Notes: generated by a model from the letters alone, not told the origin. A stretch of 11,696 bases of DNA from Candidatus Nomurabacteria bacterium (GCA_031262565.1 JAISHL010000031.1:1-11696), one strand, 5' to 3'. Numbered from the stretch's first letter, positions 1 to 6,697 are shown. Made by a program: numbers and translations.

Positions 1-1
1 C

Positions 2-571
2 GATCTTGACAAGCCATTCTTGATGCCTATCGAGGACGTCTTCTCAATCAAGGGTCGTGGCACAGTTGCAACTGGTCGTATCGAGCAAGGTATCATCAAG
101 TTGAACGACGAAGTTGAAATCGTTGGCTTGAAAGATACTCAAAAATCTGTTGTAACTGGTATCGAAGCCTTCAAAAAGACTTTGGATCAGGGTCAAGCAG
201 GCGATAACGCTGGTATTTTGCTACGCGGTATCGAGCGCACAGATATTGAGCGCGGTCAGGTCGTTGCAAAACCAGGTTCAATCACACCTCACACTGAGTT
301 CAAGGGTGAAGTTTACATCTTGACCAAGGAAGAAGGTGGTCGTCATACGCCATTTACTAAGGGTTACAAACCTCAGTTCTACTTCCGCACCACGGACGTA
401 ACAGGTGAAGTTGAATTGCCAGCTGACAAAGAAATGGTCATGCCAGGCGACAACGTAACATTTAACGTCAAATTGCAAGCCCCAATCGCAATGGAAAAAG
501 GTCTAACTTTTGCTATTCGCGAAGGCGGTCGAACAGTCGGCGCTGGTGTCGTTACAGAGATTGTAAAATAA
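2..571 (+). CDS. tuf: Elongation factor Tu, C-terminal part (5' truncated by window)
   Basis: EF-Tu is the GTPase that delivers aminoacyl-tRNA to the ribosomal A site in the cytoplasm. The reading frame is open from base 2 to the TAA at 569-571 and gives 189 residues, roughly half of a family member of about 400. The G domain is outside the window. The visible part starts with the domain II entry ([20 protein letters not shown]), passes through the domain II barrel and ends in domain III, with the [12 protein letters not shown] and [15 protein letters not shown] blocks typical of EF-Tu. An ATG at 23 is internal and is not the start. In many bacteria tuf directly precedes rpsJ; here a repeat-rich spacer and an extra gene lie between them. 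The identification is very secure. Confidence 0.97.
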   Translation, partial: DLDKPFLMPIEDVFSIKGRGTVATGRIEQGIIKLNDEVEIVGLKDTQKSVVTGIEAFKKTLDQGQAGDNAGILLRGIERTDIERGQVVAKPGSITPHTEFKGEVYILTKEEGGRHTPFTKGYKPQFYFRTTDVTGEVELPADKEMVMPGDNVTFNVKLQAPIAMEKGLTFAIREGGRTVGAGVVTEIVK

Positions 572-585
572 TCTCAAAAATTCTT

Positions 586-615
586 GTCATCCTCGGGTTC
601 GTCCCGAGGATCCAG
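586..615 (+). repeat. Palindromic repeat, single 30-nt hairpin unit (copy 1)
   Basis: The unit begins GTCAT, forms a stem of CCTCGGG (591-597) with CCCGAGG (603-609) around loop TTCGT, and ends ATCCAG. It has the same length and layout as the two hairpins inside the helicase gene at 5607-5676, with stem differences that keep base pairing. It lies 14 nt after the tuf stop and might also help end tuf transcription, but no clean T-run follows, so I class it as a dispersed repeat. Confidence 0.8.
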
Positions 616-624
616 ATAAGTTTT

Positions 625-718
625 GTCATCCTGGCGGAGGCGAATTGATTCATGAGAATTTATTCTTAATGAATCAAGAGCCGAAGGAGGCGAAGCCGAT
701 ACTCGTTTCAGGATCTAG
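625..718 (+). repeat. Expanded palindromic repeat element (copy 2)
   Basis: The element starts GTCATCCTG at 625 and closes with the complementary CAGGATCTAG at 709-718, the same ends as the 30-nt units. The interior is about 75 nt longer and holds a second inverted repeat, TTGATTCAT (645-653) with ATGAATCAA (669-677), plus a direct repeat of GGAGGCGAA at 636-644 and 686-694. It looks like a unit with another element nested in its loop. The bases just after it (TGCATCCAG) resemble the linker and second arm of the composite copy at 5607-5676 but are degenerate. Confidence 0.65.
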
Positions 719-792
719 TGCATCCAGAGTTTCGGTGGTTCTCTATAAAAATCGCCACCTAAAAACACATTCGTAGCAGAGTGGTATTTAGA

Positions 793-828
793 CCGCGTCC
801 CGAAAAATGGATGCGGTTTTTTATTTTA
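793..828 (+). terminator. Rho-independent terminator
   Basis: CCGCGTCC (793-800) pairs with GGATGCGG (809-816), eight pairs including one G-T wobble, around the loop CGAAAAAT. A run of six T and then a T-rich stretch (817-828) follows. It probably ends transcripts reading out of tuf and its repeat-filled downstream region. The -35 box of the next promoter begins two bases after it. A weaker hairpin, GGTGG (734-738) with CCACC (755-759), lies upstream and lacks a T-run. Confidence 0.72.
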
Positions 829-829
829 C

Positions 830-856
830 TTGACTTTTTTCGGGGGGGGGTATACT
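830..856 (+). promoter_or_regulatory. Sigma-70-type promoter with G9 run in the spacer
   Basis: TTGACT (830-835) and TATACT (851-856) match the -35 and -10 consensus but are only 15 nt apart. The spacer contains nine consecutive G (842-850). A gain of two G would give the optimal 17 nt. This is the arrangement of known phase-variable promoters such as Neisseria porA. It reads into the membrane protein starting at 896, with a predicted leader of about 33 nt. Confidence 0.7.
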
Positions 857-895
857 GTTTATTGTAAAATCATTAAATGAAAGGCAGTGTAAATT

Positions 896-1543
896 ATGGA
901 AATGAATACCGAGTCGACAACGACTACTAAAAACGAAAAAGCCAATAATATATGGAAGACGATGGGAATTATTTTGATAATTGTGTTGGTTATTGCTGGA
1001 TCTGGCGTAGGATTTTTGATTAAGCAAAATGGTGACATCAATAAAGAATTGTCTGATTCAAAAGACAAGGTAAATAGCTTACAAGATCAAATCAATGAAG
1101 CTGAGAACGATAGCAATGAATCGACAGCTGAAACTAATAGAGATGAAAGATATTTGGTTATGGAAGAATGGGGACTAAAATTCAAAATTCCCACTGGTAT
1201 AGAGGATGTGAAATATGTGATTGATGGCGATATGGCATATTTTGTAGCACGACCGTTTGATACGGTGTATGTTTCAGATTTAGATATTGAAGATCATGCA
1301 ATAGGAACATTATTCCGCAGCAAAGATAGTAAAATTGACTCTATCGGTAGCGGTATTGTTGAGGGAAAGAAAGTTGGCGATTATTACTATTACACCGCCC
1401 ATTCATTTAGCGATACGGCAAGCGGCTTGGCTTCAATGCGTCCAATTGAATCTAATAATGACTTTGTCGCCGAGGGTGTTGGTTGGTATGTCTGGGAAGT
1501 TATGAACAGCGTATTCTTACCAAGTATTGAACTCGCTGAATAG
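896..1543 (+). CDS. Single-span membrane-anchored protein of unknown function
   Basis: This 215-residue protein is not recognised. It has a polar N-terminus rich in Thr, Lys and Asn (1-22), one hydrophobic span (about 23-42), a charged stretch with coiled-coil character (about 44-72), an acidic Ser/Asn/Glu linker, and a globular domain (about 85-215) with no cysteine. Basic residues lie on both flanks of the span. A type II orientation, with the C-terminal domain outside the cell, is my inference. The ATG at 896 is preferred over the one at 902 because AAAGG at 880-884 is 11 nt upstream. The gene has its own promoter with a G9 tract in the spacer, so its expression may switch on and off. It sits between tuf and rpsJ, which are usually adjacent. 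A role on the cell envelope is likely but unproven. Confidence 0.8.
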   Translation: MEMNTESTTTTKNEKANNIWKTMGIILIIVLVIAGSGVGFLIKQNGDINKELSDSKDKVNSLQDQINEAENDSNESTAETNRDERYLVMEEWGLKFKIPTGIEDVKYVIDGDMAYFVARPFDTVYVSDLDIEDHAIGTLFRSKDSKIDSIGSGIVEGKKVGDYYYYTAHSFSDTASGLASMRPIESNNDFVAEGVGWYVWEVMNSVFLPSIELAE

Positions 1544-1558
1544 ATTGTAATTTTTCCC

Positions 1559-1586
1559 TTGCGAAAATTCCAAAATCTTGTATAAT
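1559..1586 (+). promoter_or_regulatory. Promoter of rpsJ
   Basis: TTGCGA (1559-1564), a 16-nt spacer and a perfect TATAAT (1581-1586) lie just after the stop of the upstream gene. Transcription should begin near 1593 and give a leader of about 124 nt before rpsJ, long enough for regulation. The leader contains a copy of the dispersed palindromic repeat at 1629-1655. Confidence 0.8.
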
Positions 1587-1628
1587 GTAAGAGTTAAATT
1601 TAATTGTGTTGGTAACTTCTGATTAAAA

Positions 1629-1655
1629 TAGATTCTGAAACAAATTCAGGATGAC
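1629..1655 (-). repeat. Palindromic repeat unit in the rpsJ leader (copy 3, reverse orientation)
   Basis: Read on the minus strand the unit starts GTCATCCTGAA and ends with an AGAATCTA variant of the ATC(C/T)AG end, so it belongs to the same family as the copy at 586-615. The stem is eight pairs (1632-1639 with 1645-1652, one T-G wobble) around the loop ACAAA. It lies in the transcribed 5' leader of rpsJ, so it will fold in that mRNA. Confidence 0.72.
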
Positions 1656-1716
1656 AAAAGTAGTCGGGAGATTGCAATGCCCCATGTTGACGGGTTAAAA
1701 TAACAGAGGAGATAAA

Positions 1717-2034
1717 ATGGCTGATCAAGCAGCGCCAAAAATTCGTATCAAACTAAAAGCTTACGACGCACGTATCATTGATACTGCCGCCAAGCAAATC
1801 GTGGAAACCGCGGTTCGCTCGGGTGCAACAATCATTGGACCAGTGCCTTTGCCAGTTAAGCGCTCGACGTTTACAGTGGTCAAGTCACCGCATGTTTACA
1901 AAAAAGGTGGCGAAGCGTTTGAAATGCGCGTCCACAAGCGCCTGATTGACATCACCAACGTTACGCCAAAAACAGTCGATTTGTTGCAAAACTTGTCGTT
2001 GCCTGCTGGTGTTGACGCTGAAATTCGCATGTAG
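1717..2034 (+). CDS. rpsJ: 30S ribosomal protein S10
   Basis: S10 is a head protein of the 30S subunit; in other bacteria it also acts as NusE in transcription antitermination. The 105-residue product has the usual length. The family pattern is clear: [14 protein letters not shown] near the start, [14 protein letters not shown] in the middle, then [19 protein letters not shown] and a C-terminal [11 protein letters not shown]. The ATG at 1717 is preceded by AGAGGAG (1705-1711), a strong Shine-Dalgarno sequence. S10 normally leads an operon continuing into rplC. Here it has its own promoter and is followed at once by a terminator, so it appears to be a single-gene transcript, with rplC 7.4 kb downstream. 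Confidence 0.97.
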   Translation: MADQAAPKIRIKLKAYDARIIDTAAKQIVETAVRSGATIIGPVPLPVKRSTFTVVKSPHVYKKGGEAFEMRVHKRLIDITNVTPKTVDLLQNLSLPAGVDAEIRM

Positions 2035-2041
2035 TTTTTCT

Positions 2042-2082
2042 AAAAATAGCCGATCTTTGAATTTTCTGGGTTGGCTATTTTT
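2042..2082 (+). terminator. Rho-independent terminator after rpsJ
   Basis: AAAAATAGCC (2042-2051) is perfectly complementary to GGCTATTTTT (2073-2082), a 10-bp stem with a 21-nt loop, eight bases after the rpsJ stop codon. The T-run forms the end of the stem. The A-run on the other side means it could also work on the minus strand. The large loop makes it weaker than a textbook case. Confidence 0.68.
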
Positions 2083-2120
2083 GTTGGCAAAATAAACCAT
2101 GGACGCATTTTTGAAATTTG

Positions 2121-2129
2121 TGGTAAAAT
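2121..2129 (+). promoter_or_regulatory. Extended -10 promoter, predicted near-leaderless
   Basis: TGG-TAAAAT fits an extended -10 box, with no convincing -35 box. Its end is 10 nt before the ATG at 2140, so the transcript should start almost at the start codon. No Shine-Dalgarno sequence fits in this space. Confidence 0.5.
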
Positions 2130-2139
2130 TATAGTGATT

Positions 2140-2487
2140 ATGACAAAACAAAAACTTTGGTTCAAAAAACGCACAACTCGCGGCTCGGGTCGCGAAGTTC
2201 GTGGTAAAACGAAAATCACGCCAAAAAATATCAATCGCGAGATTTACAAAAATCAGCGGATTTATTCGTATTTTTTCTTGAAATTTGCGGTTTTTCTGGT
2301 GTTGGGGCTATTTTGGATCAGGCTTGGCGCGCCGATCGGGGCGATTCAAGTTCTTCCGATAGGGCTGATCATTGGGCTGATTATCGCCATGTTCGAGCGA
2401 TTTCGGATTGGTCGCGGAATCGAAATTGTCATTTTGATCGTCGCCGCTATTGTCAGCTACTTCACGCCACTTGGAATTGTTGTATAA
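2140..2487 (+). CDS. Small basic membrane protein with about three spans, unknown function
   Basis: The product is 115 residues and is not recognised. The N-terminus (1-43) is strongly basic (many Lys and Arg, starting MTKQKLWFKKRTTRGSGREV) and probably cytoplasmic. Three hydrophobic segments follow at about 45-63, 66-85 and 93-112. The open frame extends upstream to a TTG at 2071, but that region overlaps the rpsJ terminator, and the -10 box at 2124-2129 fits a start at the ATG at 2140, so I chose 2140. A second overlapping frame from 2313 is a shadow. The basic tail could bind nucleic acid or acidic lipid, but this is only a guess from composition. Confidence 0.75.
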   Translation: MTKQKLWFKKRTTRGSGREVRGKTKITPKNINREIYKNQRIYSYFFLKFAVFLVLGLFWIRLGAPIGAIQVLPIGLIIGLIIAMFERFRIGRGIEIVILIVAAIVSYFTPLGIVV

Positions 2488-2495
2488 AATACATC

Positions 2496-2524
2496 TTGCG
2501 CGCGCAAAGCGTTTGTGCTAAAAT
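2496..2524 (+). promoter_or_regulatory. Promoter with a perfect 12-bp palindrome over the -35 box
   Basis: TTGCGC (2496-2501), a 17-nt spacer and the extended -10 TGC-TAAAAT (TAAAAT at 2519-2524) form a well-spaced promoter for the surface-protein gene at 2565. TTGCGCGCGCAA (2496-2507) is a perfect palindrome covering the -35 box and could be an operator or a chance event. Confidence 0.7.
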
Positions 2525-2564
2525 TACTTTTGTAACCAAAAAATAAAAGAAAGGTGTTGGTAAG

Positions 2565-3644
2565 ATGGTTAAAACAAAAAGTTTTAAGATGGGTGCGTTT
2601 TTGGTCGCTGGCGCAGTGGCTGGTGTGGTTAGTTTAGGGGGGGGGTCGTTAAGCGTTTACGCGGATCAAATTGATAACGCAAGTATTGATAACTGTGTGA
2701 TCAATACATCTGGCGAGGTTGTCATTACGGCGAATACACAATCTGGCGGTCCATGCGAGATTTTAGCGACTGCAAATAAAGCTGTCTATACCGAGGGCGA
2801 TTGGGATGAAATACATGGATTCTTGTCGGCGTATAACGACAATCAAGCTATCTTGGGTGCTGATAATTTTGTTGACGCAACTTTAACGGCTTCAATTCAA
2901 AGCGCTACTGATGTAAATCTCCGTTCGTTGGCTGGTGTTATGCCTGCGGGAATTACTAGTGCTACGGCTATTATTGAGCATGTAACTGTTATAGATGAAT
3001 CGCTTGATCCTGTAACATCTCCTTGGACTATCAAAAGCCCAGAAGGTGGCGTGACGGAGTTTGATATGACGACTACGAATGGTATAGCAAATATTTCAAC
3101 TAACTTGGATTATTTTGATAGAATGAAAGCGAATACTGGATTGAATCCAAAAGTGATAGACGACGGTGTGTCACCAGAGTATGCAATTGAAACAAAAGAT
3201 GGAAAAACTACGATTACGTTTTCTTGGGAAGCTGTTAGTGGGAATGCGTTAACTTTACAGGACATCTCGGATTTTATTAACGGTCAAGGTCTTGACGATA
3301 TTGTTATTGAAACATCAAAATACACAGTTGATCTCACGGGCGAAAAAGTTAATATAACTTTACCAGCTGGAACTACGCCAGATGAAGCTAAGACGGAAAT
3401 TGACGGTGTAACTGGATTGGATGGATACGTGAGTATTGCTGACAATGATAATTTTACGGGCAGTCTAAGTAGTGATGGAAAACTTAATGTAGTTGTTAGT
3501 AATCCTGAGATTGCGGCACCATCAACTGATAAAGGTGTAGTAAAAAATCCATTTGATTCTTCGATCTTTGCAATTGTTATTGCAGTAATGTTGAGTGCGG
3601 GCGTGATCAAATTATTTACCAGCCGACGCACATCAATGAAATAA
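2565..3644 (+). CDS. Secreted, C-terminally membrane-anchored surface protein with G9 tract in signal peptide
   Basis: This 359-residue protein has a classic Sec signal peptide: basic MVKTKSFK, a hydrophobic core at about 9-27, and a likely cleavage after VYA at 31-33. The mature part is rich in Thr, Asp, Asn and Ser, looks beta-rich, and has only two cysteines (C44 and C64, a possible disulfide). The C-terminus has a hydrophobic stretch (about 333-348) and a short basic tail ending SRRTSMK, the layout of a wall or membrane anchor, but no LPXTG motif is visible. AAAGAAAGG at 2547-2553 lies 11 nt before the ATG. Codons 25-27 are nine consecutive G (2637-2645). Loss or gain of one G gives an early stop, so the gene is set up to switch on and off. 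The exact function is unknown; a surface or adhesin-like role is an inference. Confidence 0.85.
   Translation: MVKTKSFKMGAFLVAGAVAGVVSLGGGSLSVYADQIDNASIDNCVINTSGEVVITANTQSGGPCEILATANKAVYTEGDWDEIHGFLSAYNDNQAILGADNFVDATLTASIQSATDVNLRSLAGVMPAGITSATAIIEHVTVIDESLDPVTSPWTIKSPEGGVTEFDMTTTNGIANISTNLDYFDRMKANTGLNPKVIDDGVSPEYAIETKDGKTTITFSWEAVSGNALTLQDISDFINGQGLDDIVIETSKYTVDLTGEKVNITLPAGTTPDEAKTEIDGVTGLDGYVSIADNDNFTGSLSSDGKLNVVVSNPEIAAPSTDKGVVKNPFDSSIFAIVIAVMLSAGVIKLFTSRRTSMK
2637..2645 (+). repeat. G9 homopolymer inside signal-peptide codons
   Basis: Nine G encode Gly25-Gly27 of the surface protein. With eight G, the frame reaches TAA two codons after the tract. With ten G, it reaches TGA about ten codons later. 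It is one of two G9 runs in the window, the other being in the promoter spacer at 842-850. Confidence 0.9.
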
Positions 3645-3648
3645 GTTG

Positions 3649-3657
3649 TGTTAAAAT
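3649..3657 (+). promoter_or_regulatory. Extended -10 promoter of the helicase gene
   Basis: TGT-TAAAAT (TAAAAT at 3652-3657) starts just after the stop of the surface-protein gene and ends 6 nt before the ATG at 3664. No Shine-Dalgarno sequence is present, so a leaderless transcript is predicted. The expected -35 position has no good match. Confidence 0.5.
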
Positions 3658-3663
3658 AGTTAG

Positions 3664-5880
3664 ATGAATTCTAATACGATTTTGGAGGGGCTAAATCCAC
3701 CGCAGCGCGAGGCGGTGGAATTTGGCGATGGGGCGCTTTTAATCTTGGCTGGCGCAGGTTCGGGTAAGACGAAAACTTTGACGCATAGAATTGCGTATCT
3801 GATCGCGACAGACAAAGCGAAACCTTGGGAAATTTTGGCGGCGACTTTCACAAATAAGGCGGCTGGTGAAATGCGCGAGCGCCTAGCGACAATTTTAGGG
3901 CAGGAGAATACGCGCGGATTTATGCCGTGGATGGGGACTTTTCACTCGCTGGCAGTGCGAATTTTGCGACAATACGGCGAAAATATTGAAATCCCGAAGA
4001 ATTTTGTGATTTTGGACGATTCTGATCGGCTTGGCATGGTAAAAACGGCAATGAAAGAAATCGGCGTAACGGAGAAGCAATATACTCCGCGCTCGATAAT
4101 GTCAATGATTTCTAACGCAAAAAATGACTGTTTGACTCCGACGGAATACGCGGAAATTGCCCAAGCGCCGAATCAACAGGTTGCGGCTGATATTTTTCCG
4201 CGCTATGAACGGTTGCGTAAAAATGGCAAGGCGCTGGATTTTGACGATTTATTATTGGAAACGGTGCGACTTTTGAAAAATGTCAAAGAAGTTCGCGATG
4301 AGTTGCGCGCCAAGTTAAAATACATTTTGATTGACGAGTATCAGGACACGAACAAGGCGCAATATCAGATTGTGAAGTTACTACTGAATGACGCAAAAAA
4401 TATTTGCGCGGTTGGTGACGACTGGCAGTCGATTTATTCGTGGCGCGGTGCGGATTTTACGAATATTTTAAATTTTGAACGCGATTTTCCGGGGGCGAAG
4501 ATTATCAAATTGGAGCAAAATTATCGTTCAACTGAGGCGATTTTGAACGCGGCACATAACGTCATTTCAAAGAATTTACAGCGTAGCGACAAGAAGCTGT
4601 GGACTGATCAAAAAGGTGGTTCACCAGTGCGAATTGTACCAGCAATGACGGAAACGCACGAAGCGGAGATTTTAGTGCAAAAAATTCGCTCGGAAGTTGA
4701 TTTGAGAGTGCGAAAATACGATGATTTTGCGGTGTTATATCGCACCAACGCTCAGTCGCGCGTGATCGAGGAAGTCTTTTTGCGATATGGTGTGCCGTAT
4801 AAGATCGTCGGCGGAACGCGGTTTTATGATCGCGCCGAGATTAAAGATTTGCTGGCGTATCTAAAATTGATATATCAGCCGTTTGATAGCGCATCTTTTC
4901 AGCGAATTGTCAATGTGCCGAAGCGTGGCTTAGGTGATACTTCGGTGGCAAAATTTGTAGCATGGCAGAATATGAGCGGAATGTCGGTTGTTGACGCGCT
5001 GTTGAATGTTGAATTATGTAATGACATTACGCCACGCGCAAGAGAGTCATTTTTGAAGTTGGGTAATGATTTGTCGGATATTGCTAAACTAATTGAGCAG
5101 CTTTCACCAGATGAAGTTATTGAAAAAATCGTCAATAAGTTTGACTATCGGGATTATTTGAGCGACGGCACGCCGCAAGCCGAATCGCGTTTAGAAAACG
5201 TGGCGGAATTTATCGGCGTGGCAAAATCTTACGCAGACCTTGGTTTGGCGGGATTTTTGGAAGAGGTTGCGTTGGTTAGTTCGGCGGATCAATCGGCAGA
5301 AAGTGCGGTAACTTTAATGACGCTACACGCGGCGAAAGGTTTGGAATTTCCAGCGGTCTTCATGGTTGGTATGGAGAGTGGAATTTTCCCTGGTGCGAAG
5401 GCAGAATTTGACCCTGCGGCAATGGAAGAGGAGCGTCGCCTCTGTTATGTTGGTATGACGCGAGCGCGCGAAGATCTGGTTTTGACGTTTGCGCAATCGC
5501 GGTTTTTATATGGTGCTAGACAGTATAATTTGCCGTCGCCGTTTTTGGGTGATGTTGACGAGAATTTTGTGAAGGATTCGATATTGCAGAATAACTTTTA
5601 TAGTTCGTCATTGTCGGATTCATTCCGACAATCTAGTGATCAACGACTGGATTACCCGAACAAGTCGGGTAATGACGGGTTTGGTGGTCTTGCGACGACT
5701 AATGCGGAGCCACGCTTCGTTCCCGATGACTTAGAACTAGAAATTGGCGATAAGGTTAAACATCAGATTTTTGGCACTGGAACGGTGATAAAAATCGAAA
5801 AATCAATCGTGACGGTTGATTTTGGTGTGGGTAAATTAAAAAAACTCAATGTTTCATTTGCACCATTGAAAAAGCTGTAA
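3664..5880 (+). CDS. pcrA: ATP-dependent 3'-5' DNA helicase, PcrA/UvrD family
   Basis: This superfamily 1A helicase unwinds DNA in repair and replication restart and removes proteins from DNA. At 738 residues it has the normal length. Motifs in order: Q motif NPPQREAV (11-18), Walker A AGAGSGKT (29-36), motif Ia TFTNKAAGEM, Walker B DEYQD (224-228), motif III GDDWQSIYSWRGA (251-263), motif IV EQNYRST, motif V MTLHAAKGLEFP (552-563) and motif VI VGMTRARE (596-603). The last 50 residues (EIGDKVKHQIFGTGTVIKIE) match the PcrA-type C-terminal domain that binds RNA polymerase, which favours pcrA over rep. Between motif VI and this domain, residues about 648-671 are encoded by a palindromic repeat inserted in frame. 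The start at 3664 lies 6 nt after a -10 box. Both catalytic cores appear intact, so the enzyme should be active. Confidence 0.95.
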   Translation: MNSNTILEGLNPPQREAVEFGDGALLILAGAGSGKTKTLTHRIAYLIATDKAKPWEILAATFTNKAAGEMRERLATILGQENTRGFMPWMGTFHSLAVRILRQYGENIEIPKNFVILDDSDRLGMVKTAMKEIGVTEKQYTPRSIMSMISNAKNDCLTPTEYAEIAQAPNQQVAADIFPRYERLRKNGKALDFDDLLLETVRLLKNVKEVRDELRAKLKYILIDEYQDTNKAQYQIVKLLLNDAKNICAVGDDWQSIYSWRGADFTNILNFERDFPGAKIIKLEQNYRSTEAILNAAHNVISKNLQRSDKKLWTDQKGGSPVRIVPAMTETHEAEILVQKIRSEVDLRVRKYDDFAVLYRTNAQSRVIEEVFLRYGVPYKIVGGTRFYDRAEIKDLLAYLKLIYQPFDSASFQRIVNVPKRGLGDTSVAKFVAWQNMSGMSVVDALLNVELCNDITPRARESFLKLGNDLSDIAKLIEQLSPDEVIEKIVNKFDYRDYLSDGTPQAESRLENVAEFIGVAKSYADLGLAGFLEEVALVSSADQSAESAVTLMTLHAAKGLEFPAVFMVGMESGIFPGAKAEFDPAAMEEERRLCYVGMTRAREDLVLTFAQSRFLYGARQYNLPSPFLGDVDENFVKDSILQNNFYSSSLSDSFRQSSDQRLDYPNKSGNDGFGGLATTNAEPRFVPDDLELEIGDKVKHQIFGTGTVIKIEKSIVTVDFGVGKLKKLNVSFAPLKKL
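5607..5676 (+). repeat. Composite palindromic repeat inserted in the pcrA coding frame (copies 4 and 5)
   Basis: Two 30-nt hairpin units face each other across a 10-nt linker (5637-5646). The left unit runs GTCAT to ATCTAG, with stem TTGTCGGA (5611-5618) and TCCGACAA (5624-5631). The right unit runs CTGGAT to ATGAC, with a perfect 9-bp stem (5651-5659 with 5665-5673). The right unit read in reverse has the same layout as the left, so the whole is a large inverted repeat. It is translated as part of the hydrophilic linker before the PcrA C-terminal domain, and the frame stays open. This resembles Rickettsia palindromic elements in behaviour. Confidence 0.85.
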
Positions 5881-5895
5881 AAATTCGCCATAATA

Positions 5896-5924
5896 TTGAC
5901 AAAGTGTATATGGTATGATAAAAT
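5896..5924 (+). promoter_or_regulatory. Strong promoter, predicted leaderless transcript
   Basis: A perfect -35 TTGACA (5896-5901), a 17-nt spacer and the extended -10 TGA-TAAAAT (TAAAAT at 5919-5924) end 8 nt before the ATG at 5933. No Shine-Dalgarno sequence is present. Confidence 0.8.
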
Positions 5925-5932
5925 AAAGAGAT

Positions 5933-6697
5933 ATGGCGGAGTTTGTTTTCTCTCAGCTGAACAGAGATCATTATTACGATGACGCTGTTAATTTTGCAAT
6001 AGATTCGCAATATGAAAAAGATTTTATTGATAAATATGCAATTTTTGCGTTCCAAAAAACCGACGAAAAGCGCGCGCATTATAAACTCATTCAAACTGGT
6101 GGATTTGAATCATCTAGTTTTGAAGAAACCGATGAGATTGTTTTGCGCTCACTTGATGGCAATGAAATTAAACGCCAAATAAGTCGTCGCGTGCTTAATA
6201 TGATGGCGTCATACGAGAATTGCCGCGTATTGATAGAGCATCGCGATGATCAGTGTTGGAATTTTACTTCTTCGGCTATAACTGGCAGTCTCGATCGACG
6301 CTCAGAAAGAACTCTGCACGAGAAATTTGTAAAAGAACTGCGACGTAAACATAATTACACTAAGCATGACAAAAATGATCCTCTGGGAACTGCGGTGGCG
6401 ATTGTAGGCGACAGATATCACATAAATACCGAAGGACAATATCATAGCATCGTAAAAATGGTGTTGCATAGTTTTATTCTGGCGAGCAACGATGGCGATT
6501 TGTTATATGCTTCAAAAAATTGCAGTAAATTCCCTTTGGTTTTACATAGTGGTGAATCTTCCGAGATGCTATATAAAAATCGGTTTAGCAAAAGCAAAAA
6601 TTCGCCGATTCTTGCGCTAAAAAATCAGAATGAATTGTTAGATAAAGTTAACGCCGAAGTTTTTAACAGCGGAGGAGTTTACCAAAATGCTAGATAG
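5933..6697 (+). CDS. Protein of unknown function, first gene of a two-gene unit
   Basis: The 254-residue product is not recognised. It is hydrophilic, with no signal peptide or membrane span, so it is probably cytoplasmic. The N-terminal third is acidic and aromatic (SQLNRDHYYDDAVNFAID); the middle has an Arg/Lys-rich stretch (SLDRRSERTLHEKFVKELRR) before KHNYTKHDKNDPLGTAV. The segment YHINTEGQYHSIVKMVLHSF looks like a helix with several His. The start is set by the promoter ending at 5924. Its last 11 bases overlap the start of the cysteine-cluster gene at 6687, so the two are probably translated together and act in one process. What that process is cannot be told from the sequence. Confidence 0.75.
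   Translation: MAEFVFSQLNRDHYYDDAVNFAIDSQYEKDFIDKYAIFAFQKTDEKRAHYKLIQTGGFESSSFEETDEIVLRSLDGNEIKRQISRRVLNMMASYENCRVLIEHRDDQCWNFTSSAITGSLDRRSERTLHEKFVKELRRKHNYTKHDKNDPLGTAVAIVGDRYHINTEGQYHSIVKMVLHSFILASNDGDLLYASKNCSKFPLVLHSGESSEMLYKNRFSKSKNSPILALKNQNELLDKVNAEVFNSGGVYQNAR

Noticed and set aside
278..478. Minus-strand open frame inside tuf
   Set aside because: It is a shadow of the strongly conserved EF-Tu frame, with no promoter, no Shine-Dalgarno sequence and no recognisable protein. The same applies to the other minus-strand frames in the window.
771..816. tRNA-like stretch (TAGCAGAGTGGTA followed by a stem)
   Set aside because: It resembles a D-arm, but no 7-bp acceptor stem, T-arm or 3' end can be formed, and the stem is better explained as the terminator at 793-828.
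572..895. CRISPR array or attachment site in the repeat-rich spacer after tuf
   Set aside because: The repeats are hairpins with unequal interiors and no regular spacers, and no integrase or flanking direct repeat is present.
2071..2139. Upstream TTG start for the small membrane protein
   Set aside because: It would begin inside the rpsJ terminator hairpin and upstream of the -10 box at 2124-2129; the ATG at 2140 fits better.
2313..2546. Overlapping + frame of 77 codons within the small membrane protein region
   Set aside because: It has an Arg/His/Ser-rich composition typical of an out-of-frame shadow, and it runs through the next promoter.
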